60,813 nucleotides of DNA from Actinomadura fibrosa (GCF_900659615.1 NZ_CAACUY010000036.1:1-60813); one strand, 5' to 3'; shown: positions 1-9,788, numbered from the stretch's first letter. Numbers and translations are program-made. The notes: generated by a model not told the origin, from the letters alone.

Positions 1-103
1 GTCGGGCGTGGGCGAACCGGAGCGGCACACGCTGCTCGCCCGCTACTACGACACCGCGGACCTGCGGCTGGCGCGCCACGGCGTCACGCTGCGGCGCCGT
101 CCC
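1..103 (+). pseudogene. CYTH-domain fragment, broken at its right end
   Basis: Reading frame 2 from the window edge gives a typical stretch of a CYTH (triphosphate tunnel) domain, containing YYDTADLRLARHGVTLRRR. This motif normally sits near the N-terminus of CYTH or CYTH-CHAD proteins. Family similarity stops at about base 100. The same frame then runs on as Arg/Ala-rich low-complexity sequence to a stop near 574, while the M28-like coding frame begins in frame 3. The gene therefore looks truncated on the right; its left part lies outside the window. Seen: the motif and the loss of similarity. Inferred: a deletion or joining event between two genes. Confidence 0.55.
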
Positions 104-143
104 GCGCCCCGGGTCCCTCGCCGTTCCGGAGCGGTTCCGCCAC

Positions 144-806
144 GTGCCCGTGTGGTGGACGGCCGTCGCCGGGCCGGTCCTGGTCGCGTTCGGCGCGGTC
201 GCCGGACGCCGCGCCGTGCGCGTCACCGGCACGGCGCTGAGCGCGGCCGTCGCGGTGGCGGCAGGTGCCGCCGCGCTCGTCCGGCGGCCCGTCCCGGGGT
301 CCGACGACGGGCTGACGGGCGTGCCGGTGCTGGTGGCGCTGGCCGAGTCCGTCCATCGGCGGCCGCTGCACGGGCTGCGGATCGTGCTGCTGTCCGCGGG
401 CGGCGACCCGGCCTGGCAGGACGGCGCGGCCGGGTTCGCGCTCAGCCACTTCCCGAGCCTCGCCCGCACCACCACCTGGTTCCTCGTCCTGGACGGCGTC
501 GGCTCGGGCGAGCTGGTGCTCCTCGGCGCGGAGGGGCGGCTGCGCGGCCGCGCCTACGATCCCGCGTTCGGTGAGCTGATCGCCCGCTGCGCCGTCGAGC
601 AGGGCCTCGCGCTCCGCCGCGTCCCGCGGTCGTTCGGCGGCTCCGCCGGCTCCGTCCCGCTGCGCGCCGGCTACACCGCGGCGTGCCTGACCTCCACCGC
701 CCGCCAAGGCGCCGGTCCCCGCGACGGTGCCGACTACCGCTGCGTGGCGGACGCGACCCAGCTCACCGAGGCCGTCGCCCGGGCCCTGGCCGCCGCCACG
801 CACTGA
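144..806 (+). pseudogene. M28-family peptidase-like protein, C-terminal part, active site degenerate
   Basis: The product (220 aa from a GTG) resembles the second half of actinobacterial M28 (aminopeptidase Y-like) zinc peptidases. It has a DNxSG-like segment (GSDDGLTGV), a strand ending LSAGGDPAWQDG where functional enzymes have GAEE, then WFLVLDGVGSGELVLL and a GYTAACLTS tail. The two glutamates that act as general base and zinc ligand are replaced (GDP instead of AEE). The N-terminal half with the first zinc histidine is missing; the coding frame enters from the CYTH fragment near base 110-120 with no start or Shine-Dalgarno there. A transmembrane-like stretch covers residues 6-45. Probably a non-functional remnant, though an inactive membrane homologue cannot be excluded. 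Confidence 0.5.
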
Positions 807-825
807 CCGTCCACCGGCGGGGTGG

Positions 826-1470
826 CTAGCGCAGGGCGGCGGCTTCGGCGGCGAGCTTGCGGATGCGCTCCCAGTCACCGGCGCGGACGGCGTCGGCGGG
901 GGTGAGCCAGGAGCCGCCGACGCAGCCGACGTTGCCCAGGGCGAGGTAGTCGGCGGCGTTGCCGGGGCTGATCCCGCCGGTCGGGCAGAACCGGATCTGC
1001 GGGAGCGGCCCGCCGATCGACTTCAGGTAGGGGATGCCGCCCGCGGCCTCGGCGGGGAAGAACTTCATGGCCGTGATCCCGTCCTCCAGCAGCGCGATCG
1101 CCTCGGAGGCCGTGGCGACGCCGGGCAGGAACGGCAGCCCGGTCGCGGCCATCGCCACCTGGAGCCGGGACGTGCAGCCGGGGCTGACGAGGAAGCGGGC
1201 GCCCGCGGCGGCGGACCGCTCCGCGTCCTCGGGCCGGACGACCGTCCCGGCGCCGACGACGGCGTCCGGGACCTCGGCGGCGATCCGGACGATCGCGTCC
1301 AGCGCCGCCGGGGTGCGGAGCGTCACCTCGATCGCCGGGAGGCCGCCGTCGACGAGGGCGCGGGCGAGCGGGACGGCGGCCTCGGCGTCGTCCAGCACCA
1401 CGACGGGGATGACGGGGGCGAGGTCCAGGACGCCGTCGGCGCTCAGCTCGGCGGTCTTCTCGGCGTTCAT
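826..1470 (-). CDS. eda: KDPG aldolase (2-dehydro-3-deoxy-6-phosphogluconate aldolase)
   Basis: A 214-aa class I aldolase that splits KDPG into pyruvate and glyceraldehyde 3-phosphate, the last step of the Entner-Doudoroff route. The catalytic Glu lies in IEVTLRT, the Schiff-base Lys in AMKFFPAE, and the phosphate-binding loop is CPTGGIS. The length is normal for Eda. The ATG overlaps the glk stop by 4 bases (ATGA), so translation is probably coupled. Third gene of the edd-glk-eda operon. Confidence is high because both motifs and context agree. Confidence 0.95.
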   Translation of the reverse strand: MNAEKTAELSADGVLDLAPVIPVVVLDDAEAAVPLARALVDGGLPAIEVTLRTPAALDAIVRIAAEVPDAVVGAGTVVRPEDAERSAAAGARFLVSPGCTSRLQVAMAATGLPFLPGVATASEAIALLEDGITAMKFFPAEAAGGIPYLKSIGGPLPQIRFCPTGGISPGNAADYLALGNVGCVGGSWLTPADAVRAGDWERIRKLAAEAAALR

Positions 1471-2462
1471 GCGGGCTCCAGGAACTCGTGGGCGGACAGG
1501 CTCTGCGCCAGCCGGACGGTGGCGCCGACCAGCGCCGGGCCGGAATGGACGATCAGCGCGGTGGGGATCGCCCGCAGGTAGTCCTCGACGGGCGGTTTCG
1601 CCTCGAACCGGCTGCGGAACGCGCTCGCGCCCAGCACGTCGGCGATGCGCGGAAGGATTCCCCCGCCAAGATAGACGCCGCCGCGCGCGCCGAGCGTCAG
1701 CGCCACGTTGCCCGCGAGCGAGCCGAGCAGCGCGCAGAACATGCGCAGCGCCTCCGCGCAGTGCGGGTCGTCGCGCTGGACGCAGATCCGGGCGGGGTCG
1801 AGCGGCTCCGCCTCCACGCCGTCCAGCGCCGCGAGCAGCCGGTGCAGGCGGACGAGCCCGGCGCCGGACAGCACGTGCTCGGCGTTGGCCTCGCCGCGCT
1901 CGGCGCGCAGCAGGCGCATGACCGCGACCTCGCGGTCGGTCGCGACGGGGATGTCGACCTGGCCGCCCTCGCCGGGCAGCGGCACCCATCCGTCCCGCGT
2001 CGGGACGAGGCCCGCGACGCCGAGGCCGGTCCCGGGGCCGACCACGGCGACCGGCGGCGCCCCGGCGCCCCCGGCGGGAGCGGGGATCGGGCCGCCGACG
2101 GCGATCAGGTCGTCCGGGCCGAGGCGCGGGAGCGCGAGCGCCAGCGCCTCGAAGTCGTTGAGGATCTCCAGATGCGGGACTCCCAGCCGCTCGCGCACCG
2201 CCTCGGGCGTCTCGGACGGCCATCCGGCGTTGGTCAGCCGGAACCGGCCGTTCGCGACGGGCCCGGCCACCGCGAGGCACGCGGCGGACGGGCGGACCCC
2301 CGGCGCGTGCCGCTCCAGGTAGGCGAGGGCGGCCTCCGCGAGCCCGGCGTGGTCGCGCGTGGGCAGCGACTCCACGTTCCCCGGGACGCCGTCCGGGCCG
2401 TCCACCAGGGCGAACCGGGCGTTCGTGCCGCCGACGTCGGCGACCAGCCACGGGCCGCTCAC
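1467..2462 (-). CDS. glk: Glucokinase (Glk family)
   Basis: ATP-dependent glucose phosphorylation feeding the Entner-Doudoroff pathway. The N-terminal [12 protein letters not shown] phosphate motif, the catalytic Asp in [12 protein letters not shown] and [11 protein letters not shown] mark the proteobacterial-type Glk family rather than the ROK glucokinase usual in actinomycetes. I chose the GTG at 2462 ([12 protein letters not shown], 331 aa) because it overlaps the edd stop as GTGA. A further-upstream ATG would add 27 Arg/Gly-rich residues lying inside edd. It is coupled to eda downstream. The Glk type is odd for this host and may reflect acquisition of the whole operon. Confidence 0.92.
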   Translation of the reverse strand: MSGPWLVADVGGTNARFALVDGPDGVPGNVESLPTRDHAGLAEAALAYLERHAPGVRPSAACLAVAGPVANGRFRLTNAGWPSETPEAVRERLGVPHLEILNDFEALALALPRLGPDDLIAVGGPIPAPAGGAGAPPVAVVGPGTGLGVAGLVPTRDGWVPLPGEGGQVDIPVATDREVAVMRLLRAERGEANAEHVLSGAGLVRLHRLLAALDGVEAEPLDPARICVQRDDPHCAEALRMFCALLGSLAGNVALTLGARGGVYLGGGILPRIADVLGASAFRSRFEAKPPVEDYLRAIPTALIVHSGPALVGATVRLAQSLSAHEFLEPA

Positions 2463-4276
2463 GCGAACACGCCCGCGCCGCGCTCCGCCGGGCCAACGGC
2501 GCCGCGGAAGGTCTCGAACAGCTCTCGTCCCGTGCCCGTCCACGCGTGCGGGGCGGGCGCGGCCCCGGCGGGCTCGCGGGCGGCGAACTCCTCGTCCGGG
2601 ACGAGCACTTCGAGGAGGTTCTTGTCGGCGTCCAGCCGGATCACGTCGCCGTCCCGGACGCGGGCCAGCGGGCCCCCGGCGGCGGCCTCCGGCGAGACGT
2701 GGATGGCGGCGGGCACCGCGCCGGACGCGCCCGACATCCGCCCGTCGGTGACCAGCGCGACGCGGTGGCCGCGGTCCTGGAGGACGGCCAGCGGCGGGGT
2801 CAGCCGGTGCAGCTCCGGCATCCCGTTCGCGCGCGGCCCCTGGTAGCGGACGACGGCGACGACGTCGCGGTCCAGCTCACCGGCGGCGAACGCGGCCTGC
2901 AGCTGCTCCTGCGACTCGAACACCCGGGCGGGCGCCTCGATCGCCCGGTGCTCGGGCCTCACCGCCGACACCTTCACGACCGCGCGGCCGAGGTTCCCGC
3001 CGACCGTGTGGAGGCCGCCGTGGGTGTCGAACGGCTCCGCCACCGGCCGCAGCACCGACAGATCGCCCGACTCGGACGCGGCGTCGCGCCACACGACCCG
3101 CCCGTCCGCGAGCTCCGGGACGCGCCGGTACACCGCGAGGGTCTCGCCGCCGACCGTCCGGGCGTCCTCGTGCAGGAGGCCCGCGTCGATCAGCTCACCG
3201 ATGAGGAACGCCGTGCCGCCCGCCGCGTGGAAGTGGTTCACGTCCGCGGTGCCGTTCGGGTAGAGCCGGGTGAGCAGCGGCGTCACCTTCGACAGCTCGT
3301 CGAAGTCGTCCCAGGTCAGCTCGATGCCCGCGGCCGCGGCCATCGCGACCAGGTGCAGCGTGTGGTTGGTGGACCCGCCGGTGGCGAGCAGCGCGACGAT
3401 CCCGTTGAGGAACGCGCGCTCGTCCAGCAGCTCCCCGACCGGCGTGTACTCGGACGCGAGATCGGTCAGCTTCAGCACGCGCCGCGCCGCCGCCTCGGTC
3501 AGCGCGTCCCGCAGCGGCGTGCCCGGCGGGACGAAGCTCGCGCCCGGCAGGTGCAGGCCCATGACCTCCATGAGGAGCTGGTTGGAGTTCGCCGTCCCGT
3601 AGAAGGTGCACGTCCCGGCCGAGTGGTAGGACGCGGCCTCCGCGGCGAGCAGCTCGTCCCGCCCGATCTCGCCCGCCGCGTACCGCTTGCGGACCTGCGC
3701 CTTCTTCGCGTTCGGCAGCCCCGACGCCATCGGCCCCGCCGGGACGAGGATCACCGGCAGGTGCCCGAACGACAGCGCCCCGATCACCAGCCCCGGAACG
3801 ATCTTGTCGCAGACGCCGAGCAGCAGCGCCCCGTCGAACATGTCGTGCGACAGCGCCACCGCCGTCGCCATCGCCACCACGTCCCGGCTGAACAGCGACA
3901 GCTCCATGCCCGCGCGGCCCTGCGTGATCCCGTCGCACATCGCGGGCACGCCGCCCGCGAACTGCGCCGTGCCGCCCGCCGCCCGGACCGCCCCCTTGAT
4001 CACGTCCGGGTAGTCCTTGAGCGGCTGGTGCGCGGACAGCATGTCGTTGTACGCGGACACGATCGCGATGTTCGGCGTGGTGTTCCCGCGCAGCCACAGC
4101 TTGTCCTGGGCACCGCAGGCCGCGAACCCGTGGGCGAGGTTCGCGCACCCCATCCCGGCGCGGACGGGGCCCTCGGTCCGGGCGTCCCGGATCCGGTTCA
4201 GGTACGCGGCGCGGCGCTCGGCGCTCCGCTCGGCGACACGCCGGGTGACGCGTTCGAGGACGGGATGGACAGCCAT
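2459..4276 (-). CDS. edd: 6-phosphogluconate dehydratase
   Basis: Converts 6-phosphogluconate to KDPG, the defining Entner-Doudoroff enzyme; belongs to the IlvD/Edd Fe-S dehydratase family. Cysteines expected to hold the cluster are in [18 protein letters not shown] and GVCDKIVPG. The C-terminal swivelling domain has the conserved [11 protein letters not shown]. Length is 605 aa, as usual. I chose the ATG of [10 protein letters not shown]: it has GGAG about 10 bases upstream, whereas the longer reading adds 31 unconserved residues. First gene of the operon and divergent from a ROK regulator 184 bases away, which is the obvious candidate controller. Confidence 0.95.
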   Translation of the reverse strand: MAVHPVLERVTRRVAERSAERRAAYLNRIRDARTEGPVRAGMGCANLAHGFAACGAQDKLWLRGNTTPNIAIVSAYNDMLSAHQPLKDYPDVIKGAVRAAGGTAQFAGGVPAMCDGITQGRAGMELSLFSRDVVAMATAVALSHDMFDGALLLGVCDKIVPGLVIGALSFGHLPVILVPAGPMASGLPNAKKAQVRKRYAAGEIGRDELLAAEAASYHSAGTCTFYGTANSNQLLMEVMGLHLPGASFVPPGTPLRDALTEAAARRVLKLTDLASEYTPVGELLDERAFLNGIVALLATGGSTNHTLHLVAMAAAAGIELTWDDFDELSKVTPLLTRLYPNGTADVNHFHAAGGTAFLIGELIDAGLLHEDARTVGGETLAVYRRVPELADGRVVWRDAASESGDLSVLRPVAEPFDTHGGLHTVGGNLGRAVVKVSAVRPEHRAIEAPARVFESQEQLQAAFAAGELDRDVVAVVRYQGPRANGMPELHRLTPPLAVLQDRGHRVALVTDGRMSGASGAVPAAIHVSPEAAAGGPLARVRDGDVIRLDADKNLLEVLVPDEEFAAREPAGAAPAPHAWTGTGRELFETFRGAVGPAERGAGVFA

Positions 4277-4460
4277 GCGAATGCTCCAGACCAGGAGGGA
4301 CGTGCGGGGAGGACGACCGGCGTGGTGATGCGATGCCGCTGTCCGAGAAGCTACCGAGACATAGGTCACCCCGACAACCCCACTTATGAACTTCGGCTTA
4401 CAAAACCCCTACCCTTACACCAACTAGACGTACCGAAGAGACCCGTGCTTGACTGGCCGG
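4277..4460. promoter_or_regulatory. Divergent edd / ROK-regulator promoter region
   Basis: Intergenic stretch with locally lower GC than the flanking genes, holding both promoters. An inverted repeat CTTCGG (4391-4396) / CCGAAG (4433-4438) and two TACCGA copies (4352 and 4431) are candidate binding elements for the ROK protein. No site is strong enough to assign. A TTGACT at 4449 could be a -35 element or simply an in-frame TTG start. Confidence 0.4.
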
Positions 4461-5591
4461 ATGCCCCGCCCCGTCACCCGTCCCTCCACCAGCGGGGACG
4501 TGCTCCGCCTGATCCGGGAGGACGGCGTCGCGACCCGCGCCGAACTGGGCCGGATCACCGGGCTGTCCCGTCCCGCCGTCGCCTCCCGCGTCGCCGACCT
4601 CATCGGCCGGGGCCTCGTCGTCGAGCACGCCGACGGACCGTCCACCGGAGGCCGTCCCCCCGCCCGCCTCGCGTTCAACGCCGCCGGCGGCACCGTCCTC
4701 GTCGCCAACCTCGGCCAGTCCCGCGGCCAGCTCGCCGTGTGCGACCTCGCCGGCACCGTCCTCGCCCGCGTCGACGGGCCGCCCGCCGACGTGTCCGCCG
4801 GCAAGACCCTCCCCCGCCTCCTCGACCAGTGGTCCGAGCTCCTCGACGGCTCCGGCGTCCCGCCCGCGTCCGTCCGCGGCGTCGGCCTCGGCGTCCCCGA
4901 CGCCATCGAGCACGTCGCCGGACGCTGGGACGCCGTCGACGTCGGCCCCCCGATCCGCGAGCGCTTCGGCGTCCCCGCGTACCTCGACAACGAGGTCAAC
5001 GCCGCCGCCCTCGGCGAGCACCAGGCCCACCCCGGCGTCGACGACCTGCTGTTCGTCAAGGTCTCCACCGGCATCGGCGCCGGCCTCATCGCCGGGGGCC
5101 GCATCCAGCGCGGCGCGCTCGGCGCCGCCGGCGAGATCGGCCACGTGCCCGTCCCCGTCCCGCCGGACGTCCCCGCCGCCCCCTGCCGCTGCGGCAACCT
5201 CAACTGCGTCGAGGCCGTCGCGGGCGGCACGGCCCTCCTCGCCCGCTCCCCCGCCGACGACCTCCCCGGCCTCGCCGCCCTCGCCCGCTCCGGAGACGCC
5301 GGCACCATCACCCTCCTCCGCGACGCCGGCCGCCGCATCGGCGAGGTCGTCGCCACCGCCGTCAACCTCCTCAACCCCGCCGTCGTCGTCCTCGGCGGCG
5401 ACCTCGTCGGCGCCGAGGAGGCCCTCATCGCGGGCGTCCGCGAGGTCGTCTACCAGCGCTCCACCGTCCTCGCCACCCGCAGCCTCCGCATCGAGCCGAG
5501 CCGCCTCGGCGAGTCCGCCGGCCTCGCCGGCTGCGCCGCCATGGTCCTCGACCGCATCCTGTCCCCCGCCACGATCGACGCCCACCCCTGA
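4461..5591 (+). CDS. ROK-family transcriptional regulator
   Basis: 376 aa. The N-terminal winged helix-turn-helix (about residues 10-65, RAELGRITGLSRPAVASRVADL) is followed by a ROK sugar-kinase-like domain with the zinc motif CRCGNLNCVEAVAGG. ROK repressors of this architecture bind sugars or sugar phosphates and control nearby catabolic operons. Lying head-to-head with edd-glk-eda, it probably controls glucose or gluconate catabolism. The start could also be TTG 4449 (four residues longer); neither start has a convincing Shine-Dalgarno. It ends just before a strong bidirectional terminator. Confidence 0.88.
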   Translation: MPRPVTRPSTSGDVLRLIREDGVATRAELGRITGLSRPAVASRVADLIGRGLVVEHADGPSTGGRPPARLAFNAAGGTVLVANLGQSRGQLAVCDLAGTVLARVDGPPADVSAGKTLPRLLDQWSELLDGSGVPPASVRGVGLGVPDAIEHVAGRWDAVDVGPPIRERFGVPAYLDNEVNAAALGEHQAHPGVDDLLFVKVSTGIGAGLIAGGRIQRGALGAAGEIGHVPVPVPPDVPAAPCRCGNLNCVEAVAGGTALLARSPADDLPGLAALARSGDAGTITLLRDAGRRIGEVVATAVNLLNPAVVVLGGDLVGAEEALIAGVREVVYQRSTVLATRSLRIEPSRLGESAGLAGCAAMVLDRILSPATIDAHP

Positions 5592-5630
5592 CGCCCCTTG
5601 GTTCCGCCGCGGAGACCGCGCCGCGAAAAG

Positions 5631-5670
5631 GGAACGGCCGGTTCCCGCTTTCGCGGTCACCGGCCGTTCC
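5631..5670. terminator. Bidirectional stem-loop terminator
   Basis: A perfect 11-bp inverted repeat, GGAACGGCCGG (5631-5641) and CCGGCCGTTCC (5660-5670). A smaller CCGC/GCGG hairpin lies in the loop. It sits between the convergent ROK gene (ends 5591) and the secreted-protein gene (ends 5683), the expected place for a shared terminator. Confidence 0.75.
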
Positions 5671-5682
5671 GCGCTGGTGGAC

Positions 5683-6234
5683 TTACAGCTTCGAGGTCTT
5701 GTAGGTCACGTACTCCGTGTACGGGGCGTCGAACTTGAAGCCGCCCCGGGACTCCACCTTGCAGTTGCTGTACGTGTGCTGCACGATGCCCGTCACGAAC
5801 TGCTGCCGCCAGCCCCGCGTCGCCGTCATCTTGTAGCCCTTGCGCACCTTGACGGTGTCCGCGTAGCCCTTCTTGACGGTGTAGTCCCTCTCGATCCCGG
5901 CGTTCACGTGCGCCTTGACCTCCGAGAAGATCAGCGCCTTGAACGTGAGCTCGACACCGCCGGAGACGTGCCACTTCAGCGTCTCGGTCTTCTCGAAGTG
6001 GACCTGGCGGGTGATGGTGTCGCGCGTGCGGTTGCTGATGACGTCCCGCTCGCTGATCTTCTGCTTGGTCGTCTTGGAGACGACCTTCACCTTGTTCGCC
6101 GGATCGCAGTGCGGCGCCGCCGCGCTGACCGTCCTGACCTGCGAGCCGTCCGAGGACGCCAGCGCTAACGGCGCGGCGGCCAGCCCGCCGATCCCTAGCG
6201 CGGCCGCCACGGACAGGGGCACGATCTTACGCAT
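5683..6234 (-). CDS. Secreted protein of unknown function
   Basis: 183 aa with a clear Sec signal peptide (MRKIVPLSVAAALGIGGLAAAPLALAS). The mature part holds two cysteines (in PHCDPANK and SNCKVE) that could form one disulfide. It is rich in alternating Thr/Val/Lys strands (residues about 55-150, with TRDTITRQVHFEKTETLKW and KALIFSEVKAHVNAGIERD). This amphipathic beta pattern recalls actinobacterial secreted beta-proteins and, loosely, the stem regions of aerolysin-like proteins. I do not recognise the family. It lies downstream of the NTPase gene on the same strand, separated by 149 bases, so it may have its own promoter. Confidence 0.75.
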   Translation of the reverse strand: MRKIVPLSVAAALGIGGLAAAPLALASSDGSQVRTVSAAAPHCDPANKVKVVSKTTKQKISERDVISNRTRDTITRQVHFEKTETLKWHVSGGVELTFKALIFSEVKAHVNAGIERDYTVKKGYADTVKVRKGYKMTATRGWRQQFVTGIVQHTYSNCKVESRGGFKFDAPYTEYVTYKTSKL

Positions 6235-6383
6235 GGAGGTTCCTTCCCGGAGCGTGATGGGAAGCCCGCCGCACCCTCTGCGCGCCGGCCCTTCCGATCT
6301 CGTTCTCGATGCGAGAAAAAGCTACGGATCGCGCTCCGGCACCAACTAGGGCCCAAGGACCCCAAGCCACCACCCCGGGGACC

Positions 6384-9300
6384 TCAGGGGTTCGCGCGGC
6401 GGAAGCGGGTGAGGGCCGCGCGGGCGCTCTGCGGGGAGACGCTCAGTTCCCGGCGCGCCGCCGACAGTTCGGTGTACGAGGCGTCGGAACCGGGAGCGGC
6501 GGCCCGGACGGCGTCGATGTCGAAGCGGGCTTCGTCGAACGCCGCGGCCACCGTCCGTCCGTGGTCGGCGAGCGCCGCCAGCGCGACCACGGCCGCCCGC
6601 GCCTCGGACGTCCCCTGCGCGGCGTCCGACGGGGGCAGCCGGTCGTCGAACGTGGCGAGGGCGGCCAGGACGGGCTGAAGAGGCGCGTCGTTCTCGATGG
6701 CGGCCATCCGGGTGCGCAGCTCGTCGAAGACCGGGGCCCAATCGGGGCCTGGCGCCAGGTGAGCCAGATGGCTTCGAGTACCGGCAAGCGCGTCGTACAC
6801 CTCCTCCCGGACGAGCCTGCACGCCAGCGCGGACAGCGGCGCCCGGGGTTCGGTCTCGTCGTTGACCTCGATGAGGCGGCGCGTCACCCGGATCAGCTCC
6901 CGCGGCAGCCCTCCGGACAGCGCGTGCACCAGGTACACGAACGGGTCGGTCATTCCCAGGACGCGCTTCTGCAGCAGTTCCTGCGCCTCCGCCCACGACA
7001 GCGCCTCGACCATCACGACCTCGTCGAAGGCGTTCTCGAACACCGACCGCCCGGCCAGCGCCCGCCGCGCGAACACCGACCCGACCTCCTCGGCCACCGA
7101 GACCAGGTAGAAGCAGTGCGGGATCCCGAACACCGCCTTGATCTCGCTGACGAACCGCTCGGCCTGCGCGACGGACCCGATGCGGTCCACCTCGTCAATC
7201 GCGATCAGCACCCGCCGCCCGCGTGCCGCCTCGGCCTCCGCGACGTCCGCCAGGAACCGTTGGAACTCCCCGACCAGCTCGGGCAGGTTCCACGGCAGTT
7301 CCTTGGCCGTCCCGCCGCGCGCGAACCCGCCCCGGCCGCCCGGCACGTTCGCGGTGAGCGTCCAGGTGGTGGTGTGCTCCTTGCGCAGCCTCGCCACGTG
7401 GCTCCGCGCCCGCCGTACCAGCCGCGCCTGCTCCGGACGCCGGCGCCTCGCGTACACGACGACGGCCACGGCGACGAGGACGAGGAGCACGGAGCCGAGA
7501 AGCGCCAGCCCCTTCCAGCCTTGGAGAGATCGCTGTAGCTGGGAGAGGACTCGCTCCAGGTGCGCTCCCGTCCAGTGGTATGCCGTATTGAGAGACCTCT
7601 CCCAACCCAGACGCCACGCGATCAGTGCGAACAGGGACAGCCAGAAGAGCGCTTGCCCTACCAGGCTGAGCGCGGCCCGCGCCAACCGCGGAATTCGCTC
7701 CCGGTCGCCCCTCGAACGCCGTTCATGGCACTCGACATACTTCTCGCAGAGCCGCTGGAAGAGTTCCACAAGGAAGTCCTTGGGCACGTATTCCGCAGGC
7801 GCCGACACCTTGAGCGCGAACTGGTCGGGTTCCTGGACGAGTGAGCGCAGGAGCGTCGATTTCCCGGCCCCTCTGGGCCCGGCGATCGCGATGCTCGCCG
7901 AGTCCGAACGGTCCAGCGTGGCCTCCACCCGGGCCCTGGACCTGGTCGGTACGAACAGCCCGAGGTCGTGGACGCGCTTGAGCCCACCGGTCTCGTACTC
8001 GTACAGGTAGCGGTAGAAGTCCGCGCCGAGCAGCCCGTTGACGATCCGCGTCAACTCGGGGACGAGCACCGCGTCCCGAGCCTCCTCCAGCCATGCCTTC
8101 TCGGCTTCCGCGGCGGCCTTGCGGTAGGGCCCGTCCCCGAGGATGAGAATGGCCGGGTACCCAGATCCCCAATGCTTCGGGTCCGCCTTTCTCGCAAGAT
8201 AGAGGACCACGAAATAGCTGAGGAGGCCGGGCAGGAAGGCCTTCGGCTGTCCCAAGGGAAGTACCAGGCAGACTCCGGAGAGAGCAGCCCCGGCGAAGAG
8301 CAAGAACGCCCCGTGCAGCGGGCGCCGAAACTGGAAGGCCGCGACGCCCATCCCGACGAGCGCCCCGCCGAGAAGGAACAACAGGGAACTGGCACTGAAG
8401 AAACTCGATACGGCGAAAGCGGCGGGCCCCGCACGCAACGCCACGAGGAACAGCAGGCTCCGACTCACCGTGATGACGAGCTGCCACCGCCCACCTGGAC
8501 GGTCGGCGGCCTGCCGGCGCAACCGGGTGAACTTCTCCTCCAGCTGGTTCAGGCTGCGCCTTGTCTCCGCGGCGCGCTCGTGCGTCGCGAGCTTGCGGGC
8601 TTCCTCACTCACATAAGCGAGGTCAAGCCGGACGAGCACGGCGTCGGCCTCAACGTGACCGTCCTGGACATAGCCCCTGACGCGCTGGTCGTCCAAGCAT
8701 GCGCGGGCGTGCTCGACGAGTATGCGCTCCTCGTCACCGCACAGGGACGTGCGGTCGGCGCCGGGAGCGTCCGCGAGGAGCTCGGCGACGGACAGGCCCC
8801 GAAGAAGATCGCCCGGCTCGCGCAGGTACCGGCCGTCGGCGTCCCGCTCCTCCAAGGCGGCGACGGCCTGCGAGAACCGCCAGGGCCGCGACAGCTCGCG
8901 GCCGAGCAACGTACCGGGGCGTGCCGCGATCTCATCGAGGACGGGCCGCCAACGCTCCGGCTCGGCGGCCGTCCGCGCCACCTCGACGCGCTGCCGACCC
9001 GGCCGCATCGGGACGATCTCCGCGACCGTGCAGGGCGCCGGCGGCTCCTCGGGCGTGCGGGCACGCTGGCCGACGATCACCCGGGTCCGCGGACGCCGAC
9101 GAAGGTGTTTCACGACCCGCTCGACGTCGTCCTCGCCAAGGTCGTCGAGCACCGGCAGGACCATCTGCTCCCGGTCGAGGAGCCGGGCGTCGGCCGCGCT
9201 CAGGCCGTGTCCCTCCAGCACGGCGATGATCCAGCCGCCGAGGTCGGCACCGGCCGGACGCCGGTCGGGGTCGAGGCGCACCGGGACGGGGTCTCCGGAT

Positions 9301-9659
9301 CCGCGTTCGGCGAGTATGCGCAGGACGAGGTCGATGATCCGGGCGGTCTTCCCACTGCCCGGCCCGCCGACGACGGCGAACCAGACCGGCCGCCGCTCAC
9401 GCCAGTCCGCCAGCACGTCCTCACCCCACGAGCACGACCGGGGGTCGGCACCCGCATGCAGGACGATCTCCACCCCGTCCGGCCTGCCCGGCCCACCGAT
9501 GAGACGCCCCAGAGCCTCCCACTCGGCCGCGCAGACGGCATCGGCGAGCCGCCGGGTGACGTCGGACAACTCCTCGCCCTCGGAGGGCGCCATCCGCAGC
9601 ATCGGACACACGAAACCAGCATGTGTGATCCATCGGCACCAATGTACGTATTCCGCCAT
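6384..9659 (-). CDS. Large membrane protein with two P-loop NTPase modules, the second KAP-like
   Basis: 1091 aa from the ATG at 9659. Module 1: Walker A GGPGSGKT (residues 98-105) and a NACHT/STAND-like Walker B LPVLDD (168-173). About four membrane helices follow (400-490). Module 2: Walker A GPRGAGKS (594-601), a pair of membrane helices (662-685 and 717-736), then Walker B VLIAIDEVDR (817-826). Membrane helices inserted between Walker A and B are the hallmark of KAP NTPases (Kidins220/PifA), a family that includes phage-exclusion proteins. The start is uncertain: later ATGs at 9602 and 9593 exist and no start has a good Shine-Dalgarno. It lies downstream of three DUF397 genes on the same strand. 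Role unknown; defence or membrane stress signalling is inference. Confidence 0.82.
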   Translation of the reverse strand: MAEYVHWCRWITHAGFVCPMLRMAPSEGEELSDVTRRLADAVCAAEWEALGRLIGGPGRPDGVEIVLHAGADPRSCSWGEDVLADWRERRPVWFAVVGGPGSGKTARIIDLVLRILAERGSGDPVPVRLDPDRRPAGADLGGWIIAVLEGHGLSAADARLLDREQMVLPVLDDLGEDDVERVVKHLRRRPRTRVIVGQRARTPEEPPAPCTVAEIVPMRPGRQRVEVARTAAEPERWRPVLDEIAARPGTLLGRELSRPWRFSQAVAALEERDADGRYLREPGDLLRGLSVAELLADAPGADRTSLCGDEERILVEHARACLDDQRVRGYVQDGHVEADAVLVRLDLAYVSEEARKLATHERAAETRRSLNQLEEKFTRLRRQAADRPGGRWQLVITVSRSLLFLVALRAGPAAFAVSSFFSASSLLFLLGGALVGMGVAAFQFRRPLHGAFLLFAGAALSGVCLVLPLGQPKAFLPGLLSYFVVLYLARKADPKHWGSGYPAILILGDGPYRKAAAEAEKAWLEEARDAVLVPELTRIVNGLLGADFYRYLYEYETGGLKRVHDLGLFVPTRSRARVEATLDRSDSASIAIAGPRGAGKSTLLRSLVQEPDQFALKVSAPAEYVPKDFLVELFQRLCEKYVECHERRSRGDRERIPRLARAALSLVGQALFWLSLFALIAWRLGWERSLNTAYHWTGAHLERVLSQLQRSLQGWKGLALLGSVLLVLVAVAVVVYARRRRPEQARLVRRARSHVARLRKEHTTTWTLTANVPGGRGGFARGGTAKELPWNLPELVGEFQRFLADVAEAEAARGRRVLIAIDEVDRIGSVAQAERFVSEIKAVFGIPHCFYLVSVAEEVGSVFARRALAGRSVFENAFDEVVMVEALSWAEAQELLQKRVLGMTDPFVYLVHALSGGLPRELIRVTRRLIEVNDETEPRAPLSALACRLVREEVYDALAGTRSHLAHLAPGPDWAPVFDELRTRMAAIENDAPLQPVLAALATFDDRLPPSDAAQGTSEARAAVVALAALADHGRTVAAAFDEARFDIDAVRAAAPGSDASYTELSAARRELSVSPQSARAALTRFRRANP

Positions 9660-9788
9660 TGCGAAAAGCCGCCCATCGTGCTGCCGACTCCACGTCCGAG
9701 CGCGCCTTCCGCCACGTCCAGGGCATCGACGAATCAGGCGACTACCGGTGCGCGGCACTGGGCCACTATCGGCCAGCCGGAAAACAGC

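Noticed and set aside
4449..4454. TTGACT as the -35 box of the ROK gene
   Set aside because: It would place the transcription start inside the conserved N-terminus; more likely an in-frame TTG codon.
2546..5704. Very long open frame on the plus strand across edd and the ROK gene
   Set aside because: It is Arg/Pro-rich shadow sequence antisense to edd and out of frame with the ROK gene; it has no domains and is a product of high GC.
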